63,166 bases of DNA, taken from NCBI RefSeq assembly GCF_013204855.1, contig NZ_JABMKZ010000043.1:1-63166 (forward strand), read 5' to 3'. The notes below the pieces were generated by a model. The model searched no databases and had not been told where the DNA came from. It saw only the letters and a list, made by a program, of their open reading frames with translations. This stretch comes from Paenibacillus alba (GTDB taxonomy: Bacteria > Bacillota > Bacilli > Paenibacillales > NBRC-103111). Both the position numbers and the translations under genes were made by a program. Of this stretch, positions 50,797 to 60,010 are shown in pieces. Positions within the stretch are counted from its first letter, which is position 1, and the number at the start of each line of letters is the position of its first letter.

Positions 50797-52587
50797 TCAC
50801 TTCTCACTTTGACTTTCATTAGGCGGGATATCCGGTATGCGAACGGTTACCGTCGTGCCTTCTTCCAGCTCGCTCTCGAATTGCAAGCCGTACAGCTCGC
50901 CGAAATATAACTGTATGCGATGATTGACGTTGTGCAAGCCAAAGCCCTTGCCCGACTCTGTCTGCCGGTTTTTCAGCGTTAGGCCTCTCAACTGCTCTTC
51001 ACTCATCCCGACGCCGTTATCTATTACTTTAAGCTCGATCATCCCACCGCTCCTGCGTCCCGTGATGCGAATATGACCCCGTTCCGGCAGATGCTTCATG
51101 CCATGGTAGATCGCATTTTCGACGAGCGGCTGTAAAATAATTTTCAAAATGCTGCTGCTCAGCAAATCCGAATCCACTTCAATCGCATAAGTAAATTTAT
51201 TCCGATACCGAATATTCTGAATGGTCAAGTAGTTCTGGATATGCTGTAATTCCACTGCGATCGGAATCAGTTCTTCCCCTTTGCTGATGCTCGAACGAAG
51301 CAATTTGGACAGGGCTGAGGTCATGGTGACCACCTCATCCACCTTTTCCATTTCCGCCATCCAAATGATAGAATCCAGCGTATTGTATAGAAAATGGGGC
51401 TGAATCTGCGCCTGCAGCGCCTTCAGCTCACTGATCCGTTTGGACTCTTGATCCTCCAGAGCCTGATTCATCAGCTCTTTGATTTTGGCGATCATCAGAT
51501 TAAACGTGCGTGACAGCTTACTGATTTCGTTCGAACCTTCCACATCGACACGAATGTCGAAATTCCCTTTTTCCACTTGCTTCATATGAACTTCCAGTTG
51601 TTTGATTGGTCTTGTAAGCGTAATAGACAACAAGATGGAAATCGCCAAAGCAATAATGAGGGCGATGCCCCCCCACATCAGAGAGGTCAACTGCATTTCC
51701 TTCTTATTTCCTATCAAATCCCCCGCATAGGTAACTCCAACGATCTTCCAGCCAAAGCTCGTGGTGCTGACGGTATAGATTTTATTAGGCTCTGTCTCTT
51801 GGGTATGGTAGGTCCCCTCTTTGGCTTGCATAAGCGTAGGAATATCCTCGAATTTCAGACCCGAATAAATAAGCTGCTGCTGTGGGTGGAAGATGAGATC
51901 TCCGGCTTGATCAAGAATGAACACATAACCTCGCTGGCCCAGCTGAATTTGATTGCATAGATCGTTAATCACGTTATAATTCAGATCTACGAGCAGAACA
52001 CCGCTCGCTGCTCCCGGCAGAGGGTTCGGCATTTGCTTGCTGATCGAGACGACCCATTTGTATTCATCCTGATACAGGTGCTGCACGTGGGAAGAGGAAA
52101 TCGTCACATCCCCACTGCCTTTGCTCGCTTTGGCATACCATTCTTGGGCAACTAATTCGGAAAAAGGCTTAAACTCGCTTCCCGTCCGCTCAGAAACTAA
52201 GGCTCCGTTAGACCCTGCGAATAAAATGGAAGCGATATCATTCCGCGAGGCAACGATCGTATGAAAATAACTGCTAATCTGATTCGCCAGTTGCTTCCCG
52301 TCGGACTCATTCGGATTGTTCAACGCCAAGTACCGCTTGAGGTCGGTATTGCTCAAAGATAAGGTAGCAATACTTTCCATGTTGCCAATGTAGGTTTGAA
52401 TGTTTTTATCCACCTGATCAATCAGCTGCTTCGTATATTCAAGCGAAGTATCCGTCACAGCTGCGGTCGAAAGACGATAGGCACTGTAGCTCAGGATCAC
52501 CGTTGTGCACAGAATGAGACAGGAGAATGCCAGCGCGATCTTGGTATGGATGCTTTTGAACTGCATAGGGCGACTCCACATTCTCAT
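50797..52587 (-). CDS. YesM-type sensor histidine kinase
   Basis: 596 aa. Start at 52587 overlaps the response-regulator stop (ATGA); an ATG at 52566 with GGAG eight nt upstream is an alternative. TM1 (~18-40), a large extracellular Cache-like domain (~40-300), TM2 (~305-328), HAMP (~330-380), His_kinase domain with LKALQAQIQPHFLYNTLDSI (acceptor His, ~400) and HATPase (VENAIYHGMKHLPE, DNGVGM, GKGFGLHNVNHRI). Typical of LytS/YesM kinases controlling carbohydrate use. The adjacent binding protein suggests a three-component sensor. Confidence 0.92.
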   Translation of the reverse strand: MRMWSRPMQFKSIHTKIALAFSCLILCTTVILSYSAYRLSTAAVTDTSLEYTKQLIDQVDKNIQTYIGNMESIATLSLSNTDLKRYLALNNPNESDGKQLANQISSYFHTIVASRNDIASILFAGSNGALVSERTGSEFKPFSELVAQEWYAKASKGSGDVTISSSHVQHLYQDEYKWVVSISKQMPNPLPGAASGVLLVDLNYNVINDLCNQIQLGQRGYVFILDQAGDLIFHPQQQLIYSGLKFEDIPTLMQAKEGTYHTQETEPNKIYTVSTTSFGWKIVGVTYAGDLIGNKKEMQLTSLMWGGIALIIALAISILLSITLTRPIKQLEVHMKQVEKGNFDIRVDVEGSNEISKLSRTFNLMIAKIKELMNQALEDQESKRISELKALQAQIQPHFLYNTLDSIIWMAEMEKVDEVVTMTSALSKLLRSSISKGEELIPIAVELQHIQNYLTIQNIRYRNKFTYAIEVDSDLLSSSILKIILQPLVENAIYHGMKHLPERGHIRITGRRSGGMIELKVIDNGVGMSEEQLRGLTLKNRQTESGKGFGLHNVNHRIQLYFGELYGLQFESELEEGTTVTVRIPDIPPNESQSEK

Positions 52588-54200
52588 AGGCTCAACTGGC
52601 CTTTGTGCGCCGCCCTAAATTCTTTGGGGGTCATGCCGGTGTTCCTTTTGAAAATAACACTGAAATACTGCGGATCGTTATAGCCAACTTTAGCCGCCAA
52701 TTCGTAGGTCTTCAGCTGGGAAGCCGCCAGCATGTCTTTGGCTTTCTCCAGACGGTACCGAGTCACATACTCCACGAATGTCATGCCGGTATGAGGTTTG
52801 AACAATGCGCTGAAGTAGCTCATGCTCATATAGATTTGACTGCACACTTGCTGAAGCGAGAGTTGTTCGTCCGCATAATGCTCATGAATGTAAGCAACTG
52901 CGGCTTCCATCTGGGCTTGCGAAACCTTGGTTCGTTTATCCGAGAGCAGCTCGACGAGCGCTAAGCAAATAGCCTCTAGCCAAAGCCGCATATCATCCAA
53001 CGTTCTCTTTCCATACAGTTCCATGAACGAATGATCCCCCAGCACGGCTGCTTCTTCAAAACCCGTTTCAGCCAAAACATTCATTAAAGCAACGAGCAAT
53101 TTATTCATTTTGCCATAACATTTATCCATCAAACAGCCAGCCCTCTTCATCTCGTCGATCCATTCCTGCAAGGTTTGGGCTACAGCCGCTTTGTCACCCG
53201 TCTTAATGGCTGAGATCAACCTCTTCTCCATATGCGTGTAGCTAAGGTTGTCTAGGCTGCTCCCGTGCTCCATATCTCCGATCGAAATAATTCGGTTCTT
53301 CCCCAGCAAAAAGCGGTAATCCAAGGCAGATATGGCTTCCTGAAACGATTTGGGCAGCTCTCGCAGGCTTTCGTATGATCGTCCAATACCCACGGTTACG
53401 GTCATGTTCAAATATTTCTCGATACTGTGCCTCGCATGCTCGGCAAGCGTTTGACAGGTCAGCTGCATCAGATGCGGATCACCGGAGATCAGCGCAATAA
53501 GCTTATCGTCCCGAGTTCGGAATACAATACCGCCGTGCTCTTTTTCCACAATTTCATGCAAAATGTTATAGGCAGCGAAACGCAAAAGCTCTTCTTCCGC
53601 TAATTGATCTATGTAAGCCTCGCGATGAAACTCATCAATATCAAGGGCAAGCGCCGTATAACCCGGACCTTGCAAGGAGAGTCCATAGAGCTGGAACTTG
53701 CGTTCAATCTCATCCGCTCTGATACAAGAGGTGACTAATCTTTCGAGGAAACGTTCCCGCAGCAGCGGCATGCTTTCGCGAAACTGATGACGGAGGAAGG
53801 TAACATCCTCTCTCTGCGCTCGCTCTTCATCCAGCTCAAGTCTCAGCTTATGCAGGAACTCGGTAAACTCCGCTGAGTTAATCGGCTTCAATAAATAGTC
53901 TTTCACCTTCAGCTTGATGGCTTGCTTCGCATAATCGAAGTCCTCGTATCCGGTTACAATTACCACCTTCGTGTCCCTGTAATTCGCAGAAATCAACGTG
54001 GCAAGCTGCAAGCCATCCATGAAAGGCATGCAAATATCGGTAATCACGGCATCCGGCTGAAGCCTTTCTACCGCCTCATAGGCATCTCTGCCATTATCGA
54101 AATCACCGACCAACTGAAAGCCGCAGGCTTCCCAATTCGTCTTCCTCTGGATGCCTTGCCTGACTTCATCTTCATCATCAATTAGGATGATTCTGTACAT
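52584..54200 (-). CDS. YesN-type response regulator (REC-AraC)
   Basis: 538 aa from the ATG at 54200 (GAGGTG upstream). Receiver domain ~1-120 with phospho-acceptor Asp in DAVITDICMPFMDG (~54), VIVTGYEDFDYA and LKPINSAEF (Lys). A ~290-residue middle domain is typical of long YesN regulators. Two AraC HTH motifs close the protein (~435-535: LSLQQVCSQIYMSMSYFSALFKPHTGMTF, TYELAAKVGYNDPQYFSVIFKRNTGMTPKEFRA). Likely activates the sugar ABC operon just upstream. Coupled to the kinase by a 4-nt overlap. Confidence 0.93.
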   Translation of the reverse strand: MYRIILIDDEDEVRQGIQRKTNWEACGFQLVGDFDNGRDAYEAVERLQPDAVITDICMPFMDGLQLATLISANYRDTKVVIVTGYEDFDYAKQAIKLKVKDYLLKPINSAEFTEFLHKLRLELDEERAQREDVTFLRHQFRESMPLLRERFLERLVTSCIRADEIERKFQLYGLSLQGPGYTALALDIDEFHREAYIDQLAEEELLRFAAYNILHEIVEKEHGGIVFRTRDDKLIALISGDPHLMQLTCQTLAEHARHSIEKYLNMTVTVGIGRSYESLRELPKSFQEAISALDYRFLLGKNRIISIGDMEHGSSLDNLSYTHMEKRLISAIKTGDKAAVAQTLQEWIDEMKRAGCLMDKCYGKMNKLLVALMNVLAETGFEEAAVLGDHSFMELYGKRTLDDMRLWLEAICLALVELLSDKRTKVSQAQMEAAVAYIHEHYADEQLSLQQVCSQIYMSMSYFSALFKPHTGMTFVEYVTRYRLEKAKDMLAASQLKTYELAAKVGYNDPQYFSVIFKRNTGMTPKEFRAAHKGQLSL

Positions 54201-54270
54201 ACGGGCTTCACCTCTGATCGGAATCAAGCGCTACATTCATTGTACACAGCAATTCCATAAAATAACAATA

Positions 54271-54296
54271 GAGGCTGCCCCTTTGGGCGCAGCCTC
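54271..54296 (-). terminator. Terminator after ABC importer operon
   Basis: GAGGCTGC-CCC pairs with GGG-C-GCAGCCTC around TTT. A moderate U-tract follows on the minus strand. It separates the importer genes from the two-component genes, so the latter have their own promoter or depend on readthrough. Confidence 0.8.
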
Positions 54297-54303
54297 TTCC
54301 AGC

Positions 54304-55332
54304 TTATTCGTATAGCAGCGGTTTGATATCGGCCGCATCAATATTCGTTTTGTCGTACCAGTGGAAGCCCGTATCAATCGATTTCGGAACGGTTTCGCCT
54401 TTAATCGCTTGAACAGCTGCCTTCACCGACCAGTACCCGATGCCGATTGGATCTTGGGTGATGGCTCCGGCCATTTTGCCGCTGCGAATCGCATCCATCT
54501 GCTGCTTGCCGGAATCGTAGCCGATGACGACGATTTTGCCTTCTTTCTTCAGCTCGGCCATTGCATTAAGAACACCGATAGCTGAGCCCTCATTCGCACC
54601 GAAGAAACCTTTGACATTAGGGTGTGCTTGCACAATAGCCTTCGCTAAATCGGTGGATTTCAGTTGATCGCCGCCGCCATATTGCGTATCGACAATTTTG
54701 ATATTCGGATACTTTTCTTTAATCCGATTCGTAAAGCCGTCTCTGCGGTCAATCCCCGTGCGGCTTGTTTGGTCATGCACAACCAGTGCGATCTCGCCTT
54801 CGTTGCCGATAAGCGCAGCCATCTTATCCGCTGCCAAAGCTGCGGCTGCTTTGTTATCGGTGGCGGCAGTCGTTATCGGAATATCGCTGTCGACACCGGA
54901 GTCGAAGCCGATAACCGGGATTTTGCCGGCCTTAGCCTTCTCCAGCAGCGGGGTAGCCGCCTTGCTGTCCAGTGCTGCGAAAGCGATCGCAGCCGGCTTT
55001 TTGCCAAGTGCGGCTTGCAGCATTTCAATCTGCTTATCCACTTGTGTTTCTGTTTCAGGCCCTTCAAAGGTTATCTCCACATTAAATTCTTTGGCCGCTT
55101 TCTCCGCCCCTTGTTTAACAGCTTGCCAGAATTGATGCTGGAAGCCTTTTGAAATGACCGGAATATAGAGCTTATCTGCCTTTGCCGCCACAGGCGCTGC
55201 TGTTGCTGCTGGCGCAGCCGTTGCCCCCGTTGTTTTGGTATCCGTCGTTTTGGAGCCGCAAGCTCCTAACATCAACGCTGTTACCAATAATAAGGATGAA
55301 ACTACCGCGAATTTCTTTTTCCGTGTATGCAA
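54304..55332 (-). CDS. Sugar ABC transporter binding lipoprotein (RbsB-like)
   Basis: 342 aa. Lipoprotein signal with lipobox ALMLGACGS (Cys ~25), an Ala/Thr-rich linker, then a Peripla_BP_4 domain (VISKGFQHQFWQAVKQGAEKAA, ETQVDKQIEMLQAALGKKPAAIAFAALDSKA, VIGFDSGVDSD, GFFGANEGSAIGVLNAM, VVIGYDSGKQQMDAIRSG, TQDPIGIGYWSVKAAV). Third gene of the importer unit after the ATPase and permease. The binding-pocket residues suggest a pentose or similar monosaccharide, but the sugar cannot be named. Confidence 0.92.
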   Translation of the reverse strand: MHTRKKKFAVVSSLLLVTALMLGACGSKTTDTKTTGATAAPAATAAPVAAKADKLYIPVISKGFQHQFWQAVKQGAEKAAKEFNVEITFEGPETETQVDKQIEMLQAALGKKPAAIAFAALDSKAATPLLEKAKAGKIPVIGFDSGVDSDIPITTAATDNKAAAALAADKMAALIGNEGEIALVVHDQTSRTGIDRRDGFTNRIKEKYPNIKIVDTQYGGGDQLKSTDLAKAIVQAHPNVKGFFGANEGSAIGVLNAMAELKKEGKIVVIGYDSGKQQMDAIRSGKMAGAITQDPIGIGYWSVKAAVQAIKGETVPKSIDTGFHWYDKTNIDAADIKPLLYE

Positions 55333-55397
55333 ACCGATCTCCCCTTACGTTTCATATTTTGTTGTATCAAACTCCGACATGGAGTGAATACCGATGT

Positions 55398-56399
55398 TTA
55401 TTTCTTCCGGCGCCGCATCATATCTGCATAGACCGCTAATACAACGACGATACCTACAATAACTGTTTGCCATTCTTGTTTGACAGACAGGATGCGCAGA
55501 CCGTTGGTTAGCACGCTCATGATGAGAGCCCCGATAACGGTTCCCAAGATGGAGCCTTTGCCGCCGCTTAAGGAGGTACCCCCGATAACGACAGCGGCGA
55601 TTGCCTCCAGCTCATAGCCGGAGCCGAGCGCAGGCTGCGCAGAATTAAGGCGGGAGGCCATCATGATCCCGGCGAGACCGCTGAACAAGCCGGTCAGCGA
55701 GTAGATGACAATCTTCCAATAGTCCACATTAACACCGGAAAGCCTCGTGGATTCTTCGTTGCTCCCTAAGGCGAAGTTGTAACGGCCAATAATCGTTTTG
55801 GATAAAACAATGCTGGCAATAATGGCAGCGCCAAAAAAAATGAGAATGGCATTCGGGATTTCCAAGCCAGGAATGATGGAACTGATAATTGATCCCATGG
55901 CTATCTTCGAGAACATAGGTGTATCGTTGAAATAAATCGGTTTCGTTCCTGATATAACGAGCGATAAACCCTTGGTCACCATCATCATGGCTAACGTTGC
56001 GATGAAAGGTGGGATCTTCATCTTGGCAACGAGAAGCCCGCTTACGAGACCGCAGACCGCTCCGGTGAGAATGCCTCCGACAATCCCCAGCGGCATGGGC
56101 AAATGCCACGTCGTGATGATGACGCCAGCCATCACCGAGGAGAAGGTCATGACAGTTCCGACAGCCAGATCAATACCAGAGGTGATAATGACGAACGTTG
56201 AGCCAAGCGCAAGTACGCCAATAACGGCGGTAGAGAGCATGATCGCAACGATGTTGTCGAACTGAAAAAAGTTGCCGGAAGCCGCAGAGAATATGATCAC
56301 CAGCATAATTAAGCTTGCGAAAGCCAGCAGCTTTTGGGCTGCACCTGTTTGGCTGCGCATGGTGGGAACTATCTTTTTACGTTCAATCCAAATTGACAT
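55398..56399 (-). CDS. Sugar ABC transporter permease (RbsC-like)
   Basis: 333 aa, eight to ten membrane segments, BPD_transp_2 family. Landmarks: ITSGIDLAVGTVMTFSSVMAG, GLVSGLLVAKMKIPPFIATLAMM, GSNEESTRLSGVNVDYWKI (the EAA-like cytosolic loop) and VVIGGTSLSGGKGSILGTVIGALIM. It forms a homodimeric channel with the ATPase encoded 22 nt upstream. The binding protein follows after 65 nt. Confidence 0.94.
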   Translation of the reverse strand: MSIWIERKKIVPTMRSQTGAAQKLLAFASLIMLVIIFSAASGNFFQFDNIVAIMLSTAVIGVLALGSTFVIITSGIDLAVGTVMTFSSVMAGVIITTWHLPMPLGIVGGILTGAVCGLVSGLLVAKMKIPPFIATLAMMMVTKGLSLVISGTKPIYFNDTPMFSKIAMGSIISSIIPGLEIPNAILIFFGAAIIASIVLSKTIIGRYNFALGSNEESTRLSGVNVDYWKIVIYSLTGLFSGLAGIMMASRLNSAQPALGSGYELEAIAAVVIGGTSLSGGKGSILGTVIGALIMSVLTNGLRILSVKQEWQTVIVGIVVVLAVYADMMRRRKK

Positions 56400-56421
56400 A
56401 AGAATCCTCCTAAGACTTCCA

Positions 56422-57924
56422 CTAACTGATCCGCATCGTGGCGTATTTCATAATTGCTTCTTGGGTTGCATCCTCCCGGCGCAGCTCGCCGGTGATTCGA
56501 CCTTCGCACATGACCATGATGCGGTGGCTCATGCGCAATATTTCGGGCAGCTCGGAAGAAATCATGATGATCGATTTCCCTTGCGACGCCAGCTCATCCA
56601 ACAGCTTGTAAATCTCTGTCTTCGCGCCGACATCGATGCCTCGCGTCGGTTCATCGAAGATCAGAATGTCACAGTCGCGCAGCAGCCATTTGCCGATAAC
56701 AACTTTCTGCTGGTTACCGCCGGAGAGGAATTTAACCTGCTGATGAATACTTGGCGTTTTGATTTGAAGCGCTTCCACGAATTGCGAAGCAGACTGATCC
56801 ATCTTACTGTCATTCATCCATCCGAGCAGGCGCCGCACCTGGCGATAGGAAGCTATCGCGATATTCGTCTTCACATCCATATCAACCATAAGCCCATATC
56901 GTTTGCGATCCTCGGATAAATAGCCAATTCCGTGTTTCACCGCTTCGTGCGGAGCTTTGATCTGCACTTTGTTCCCGTGGATGAATATCTCACCCGTGTC
57001 TAGCGCGTCAGCGCCGAAAATGGCTCGCGCCACTTCGGTTCTCCCGGCTCCCATCAGACCGGCGAAGCCAAGAATTTCACCTTTGCCCAGATGAAAGTTC
57101 ACTCCCTTCACTGCTGAGCCGCGGTTCAGATTCTTCACCTCAAGCACCCGAGCACCCGACGTATCAGATTCTTGCTGCTGCGAAGCGACGAACAGCTCGC
57201 GGCCAACCATCATCGTAATGATTTGCTCGATGGAGGTATCCTTGGTCTGTACCGTATCAATGTAACGGCCATCACGCATCACGGTGATGCGATCTGTAAT
57301 TCGCTTCAGTTCCTCCATCCGATGAGAAATATAGACAATGCCAACCCCACGCCCTCGCAGCTGTTCGATGATTCGAAACAAGTCTTCAATCTCGGCATTC
57401 GTAAGCGCTGCTGTAGGTTCATCCATGATCAGCACTTCCGATTGGAACGATAATGCTTTCGCAATTTCAACCATTTGCTGCTTGGCGACAGTGAGTTCAG
57501 CTACTTTGGTGCGAGGATCGAGTTGAAGATTCATCTCCTCCAGCAGCCTCTGTGCCTGCTCATTCAGCTTGCGATCATCAACGAACAGCTTCATGCCCCA
57601 TCTCGGTTCACGCCCGATAAAAATATTCTGGGCAATCGTCAAATCCGGCATCAGATTCAACTCTTGATGAATCATCGAAATGCCCATTAGCTGAGCCGCA
57701 CGTGTATGCGAGAAATTCACTTCCTCGCCCTTGACCAAGATACGTCCCTCATCTTTTTGATAAACACCCGTCGCAATTTTCATTAACGTCGATTTTCCCG
57801 CACCATTCTCGCCGACAAGCGCATGCACTTCTCCGGCCGCTAACTCCAAACGGCACTGATGCAAGGCGTGCACACCAGGAAAATGCTTCTCAATTCCTTC
57901 CATGCGGACAAGAATTTCACTCAT
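56422..57924 (-). CDS. Sugar ABC transporter ATPase (RbsA/MglA-like)
   Basis: 500 aa with two ABC domains. First domain: Walker A GENGAGKST (~38), signature-like LTVAKQQMVEIAKAL, Walker B EVLIMDEPTAAL. Second domain: degenerate Walker A GLMGAGRTEVARAIFG, signature LSGGNQQKVVIGKWLL, Walker B DILIFDEPTRGIDVG. Typical of monosaccharide importers of the CUT2 class. First gene of the unit. Its promoter region 57925-58050 shows no recognised operator. Confidence 0.95.
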   Translation of the reverse strand: MSEILVRMEGIEKHFPGVHALHQCRLELAAGEVHALVGENGAGKSTLMKIATGVYQKDEGRILVKGEEVNFSHTRAAQLMGISMIHQELNLMPDLTIAQNIFIGREPRWGMKLFVDDRKLNEQAQRLLEEMNLQLDPRTKVAELTVAKQQMVEIAKALSFQSEVLIMDEPTAALTNAEIEDLFRIIEQLRGRGVGIVYISHRMEELKRITDRITVMRDGRYIDTVQTKDTSIEQIITMMVGRELFVASQQQESDTSGARVLEVKNLNRGSAVKGVNFHLGKGEILGFAGLMGAGRTEVARAIFGADALDTGEIFIHGNKVQIKAPHEAVKHGIGYLSEDRKRYGLMVDMDVKTNIAIASYRQVRRLLGWMNDSKMDQSASQFVEALQIKTPSIHQQVKFLSGGNQQKVVIGKWLLRDCDILIFDEPTRGIDVGAKTEIYKLLDELASQGKSIIMISSELPEILRMSHRIMVMCEGRITGELRREDATQEAIMKYATMRIS

Positions 57925-58055
57925 GACCTCACCTCGTACTGTACTGTGGTTATATCGCTTATTCTATCTGTTATTTAATGGAAAAAGAGTGGATAAATCT
58001 CTACAAAAAAGTTGAAATTCTTATGATTATCTCTGCGCTGAAATCACGAAAAAGC

Positions 58056-58093
58056 AAAAGAACCCGCCAGATTAATCATTGTCGGGTTCTTTT
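58056..58093 (-). terminator. Terminator of the deacetylase gene
   Basis: AAAAGAACCCG (58056-58066) pairs with CGGGTTCTTTT (58083-58093). The arm overlaps the stop codon of the deacetylase gene. Confidence 0.88.
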
Positions 58094-58994
58094 ATGGCGT
58101 CAAAAATTGAAATGTAAATGAAGATTTATTCAATTTATCGAAACGAAAGCCGGCTGCTTGCAGCTTCCCAATCACGATAGGCAGCGCCTCGAGGGTTGTC
58201 GTTTTGTAAGTGCTATCGTGCATGAGCACGATAATGCTTTTCTTGCCGCGGCTCGCGCTTGTCACGGCATCAATGATCATGTCCCTATCCTGCACAGGCG
58301 CAGCGGCATCCGTCGAGCTGACGTTCCAGTCAAAATACTGGTAACCCTCGTCTTTGACCACGCGGGCAACTTTACTCATAATGCCCTTGCCCCCAGGCTT
58401 CCAGCTCAAATGATTGTTTGACCCTCCGGGGAAACGTAAAATATCAGGGCGGTAGCCGACAGTTTCCTCCAACAGCTGATCCAGCTTATGTACGTCTTTC
58501 ATGAAAGCCTCAGGAGATTTATAAATACGGTTATAATCATGCGAATACGAATGATTTCCAAGCGCGTGGCCTGCGGCAGCAATCTCCTTATACAGCGACC
58601 TGCCCTCAGCGGTGTCAGACCCCACAACGAAAAAAGTCGCATGAACTCCAAAACTTTTCAAGACACGAAGGATCTTCCTTGTGTTCTCAGAAGGACCATC
58701 ATCGAAGGTGAGATAGGCGATTTTGCCCTCAGTAGGAGGAGATGCGTGTGGAGGCCCTGTGTAAAAATGCCTCGTCTCCACGATAGCCTTATCTAAATCA
58801 TCTACCGCTGCTGCCTCTTTTGATGTAGAAGTCGGGCTGCCGCTGGAGTCGATACTTGCCGTTTCTCCTGATAATTGTTTGGGAACCTGCTTGGCTTGCT
58901 TCGCATGGATTTGTTCAGTCGAGCATCCAATCAAATTGGCGCTAATTATTAATCCAATTACATAGATACCTGTTCTGCGTATCTGAACTCCCAT
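58092..58994 (-). CDS. Polysaccharide deacetylase lipoprotein
   Basis: 300 aa. Lipoprotein signal IYVIGLIISANLIGC (Cys ~24), a Ser/Ala/Thr-rich linker, then a NodB domain (~90-295): motif 1 YLTFDDGPSENT, motif 2 ALGNHSYSHDYNRI (metal His pair), motif 3 ILRFPGGSNNHLSW, and the late VLMHDSTYKTTT. Carbohydrate esterase family 4, deacetylating peptidoglycan GlcNAc or related polymers outside the membrane. All zinc-site residues appear intact. Single gene. Confidence 0.92.
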   Translation of the reverse strand: MGVQIRRTGIYVIGLIISANLIGCSTEQIHAKQAKQVPKQLSGETASIDSSGSPTSTSKEAAAVDDLDKAIVETRHFYTGPPHASPPTEGKIAYLTFDDGPSENTRKILRVLKSFGVHATFFVVGSDTAEGRSLYKEIAAAGHALGNHSYSHDYNRIYKSPEAFMKDVHKLDQLLEETVGYRPDILRFPGGSNNHLSWKPGGKGIMSKVARVVKDEGYQYFDWNVSSTDAAAPVQDRDMIIDAVTSASRGKKSIIVLMHDSTYKTTTLEALPIVIGKLQAAGFRFDKLNKSSFTFQFLTP

Positions 58995-59137
58995 CCAAGC
59001 TCCCCCTCTTCATGCAAATCCTGATCTTTTTAGTATGCCTTTTCTCCCTTTCGACATTAAAACCAATATTTCCCGGGAAATCCGCAGGATTAGCCTTTTG
59101 TCGCTTTTGTCACCCGCCTTTAACCATAAAATGAAAG

Positions 59138-59184
59138 AAGAACGCATGAATTATGAAGTAAGGACTTCATGTTCATGCGTTCTT
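59138..59184 (-). terminator. Long terminator hairpin after doxX
   Basis: AAGAACGCATGAA (59138-59150) and TTCATGCGTTCTT (59172-59184) pair perfectly over 13 bp; an inner ATGAAGT/ACTTCAT stem with an AAGG loop extends it. Moderately T-rich on both sides. Confidence 0.85.
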
Positions 59185-59235
59185 TAGTCTTAATCTTCAA
59201 CTATGTTCATAAAAAAGCGGATTTACATTTGCTGT

Positions 59236-59757
59236 TCAGGTTGGAGATTGTAAGGACGTTTTCCCGTTTCGGAAAAGAGTTCGGAAGCTCTTACGAGCCA
59301 AAGGAATAACCCAGTAATCCCCGCCGAATCTACCTGCGTTCATACCTGCTGCCAAGATAAAAAATTGAAGAAGAATTAAATTGGGATTGCTGCTGATTGC
59401 TCCGGCGAACAAATAATTGAAGTTCATGATGATGCCCATTAAAGCTGCGAAAGTCGTGAGAGTTCCTGCGATTAAGCCAATACCGACAAGAAGCTCCCCC
59501 CATGGAACTATGAAATTAAAGATTTCTACCTGAGGCAGCGCAAAACCTTGCAGGAAATCTCCGAACCATTGTTGAACGACGGGCTTTTCTCCTTCGGCTT
59601 TTGCAATTCCCCCTTTGATAAAACCGGAAGCATCGAAAGACTTTTCCCCTGATAATTTCCCCCACCCGGATGAAAGAAACTTCCATCCCACATACAGACG
59701 AAGCATTATTAAGAGTCCTGCGGCTGTCCAACTGTTTCGTAACCAATTCATCATCAT
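59236..59757 (-). CDS. DoxX family membrane protein
   Basis: 173 aa from the first of three consecutive ATG codons (59757, GGAGG upstream); a TTG four codons earlier sits on the ribosome site. Four membrane helices: TAAGLLIMLRLYVGWKFLSSGWGK, NFIVPWGELLVGIGLIAG, TTFAALMGIIMNFNYLFAG, LILLQFFILAAGMNAGRFGGD. Length and the Arg/Trp-rich first helix match DoxX/TQO-small-type proteins, a group linked to quinone-dependent oxidation and oxidative stress. Substrate unknown. Single gene. Confidence 0.88.
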   Translation of the reverse strand: MMMNWLRNSWTAAGLLIMLRLYVGWKFLSSGWGKLSGEKSFDASGFIKGGIAKAEGEKPVVQQWFGDFLQGFALPQVEIFNFIVPWGELLVGIGLIAGTLTTFAALMGIIMNFNYLFAGAISSNPNLILLQFFILAAGMNAGRFGGDYWVIPLARKSFRTLFRNGKTSLQSPT

Positions 59758-59775
59758 AAATCCCTCCAATTTAAA

Positions 59776-59857
59776 GTATTTGATCCTAGTACCTAATGAA
59801 TTCTAATTACTTTTCATCATCCTCCTAAAATAGACATTAATGCATTAAATGTACATT
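59776..59857 (-). promoter_or_regulatory. Palindromes upstream of doxX
   Basis: TTAATGCATTAA (59837-59848) and AATGTACATT (59848-59857) are perfect palindromes set nearly end to end, ~80-100 bp upstream of the start. CTAGGATCAAATAC (complement of 59776-59789) also occurs 93 bp upstream of the LiaF-like gene. MarR-type regulators often bind such AT-rich dyads; no regulator is nearby. Confidence 0.35.
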
Positions 59858-59948
59858 AAATTACTTTTTTTGTAAATATTTTTCTCTAGGCAAGCAGTCA
59901 CCGCTCGAGACCATGAGCGTGTCAAAGCCCTCTCCGTTTAGAACCCGC

Positions 59949-59997
59949 AAAAAAGGGACTGTACTCAGGCAGAATTTCTACCCGAGGACAGTCCCTT
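59949..59997 (-). terminator. Terminator of the Psp/Lia operon
   Basis: AAGGGACTGT (59953-59962) pairs with ACAGTCCCTT (59988-59997); U-tract on the minus strand from the A-run at 59949-59954. It lies 13 nt past the last pspA stop. Confidence 0.88.
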
Positions 59998-60010
59998 CGT
60001 GACCAGCTAT

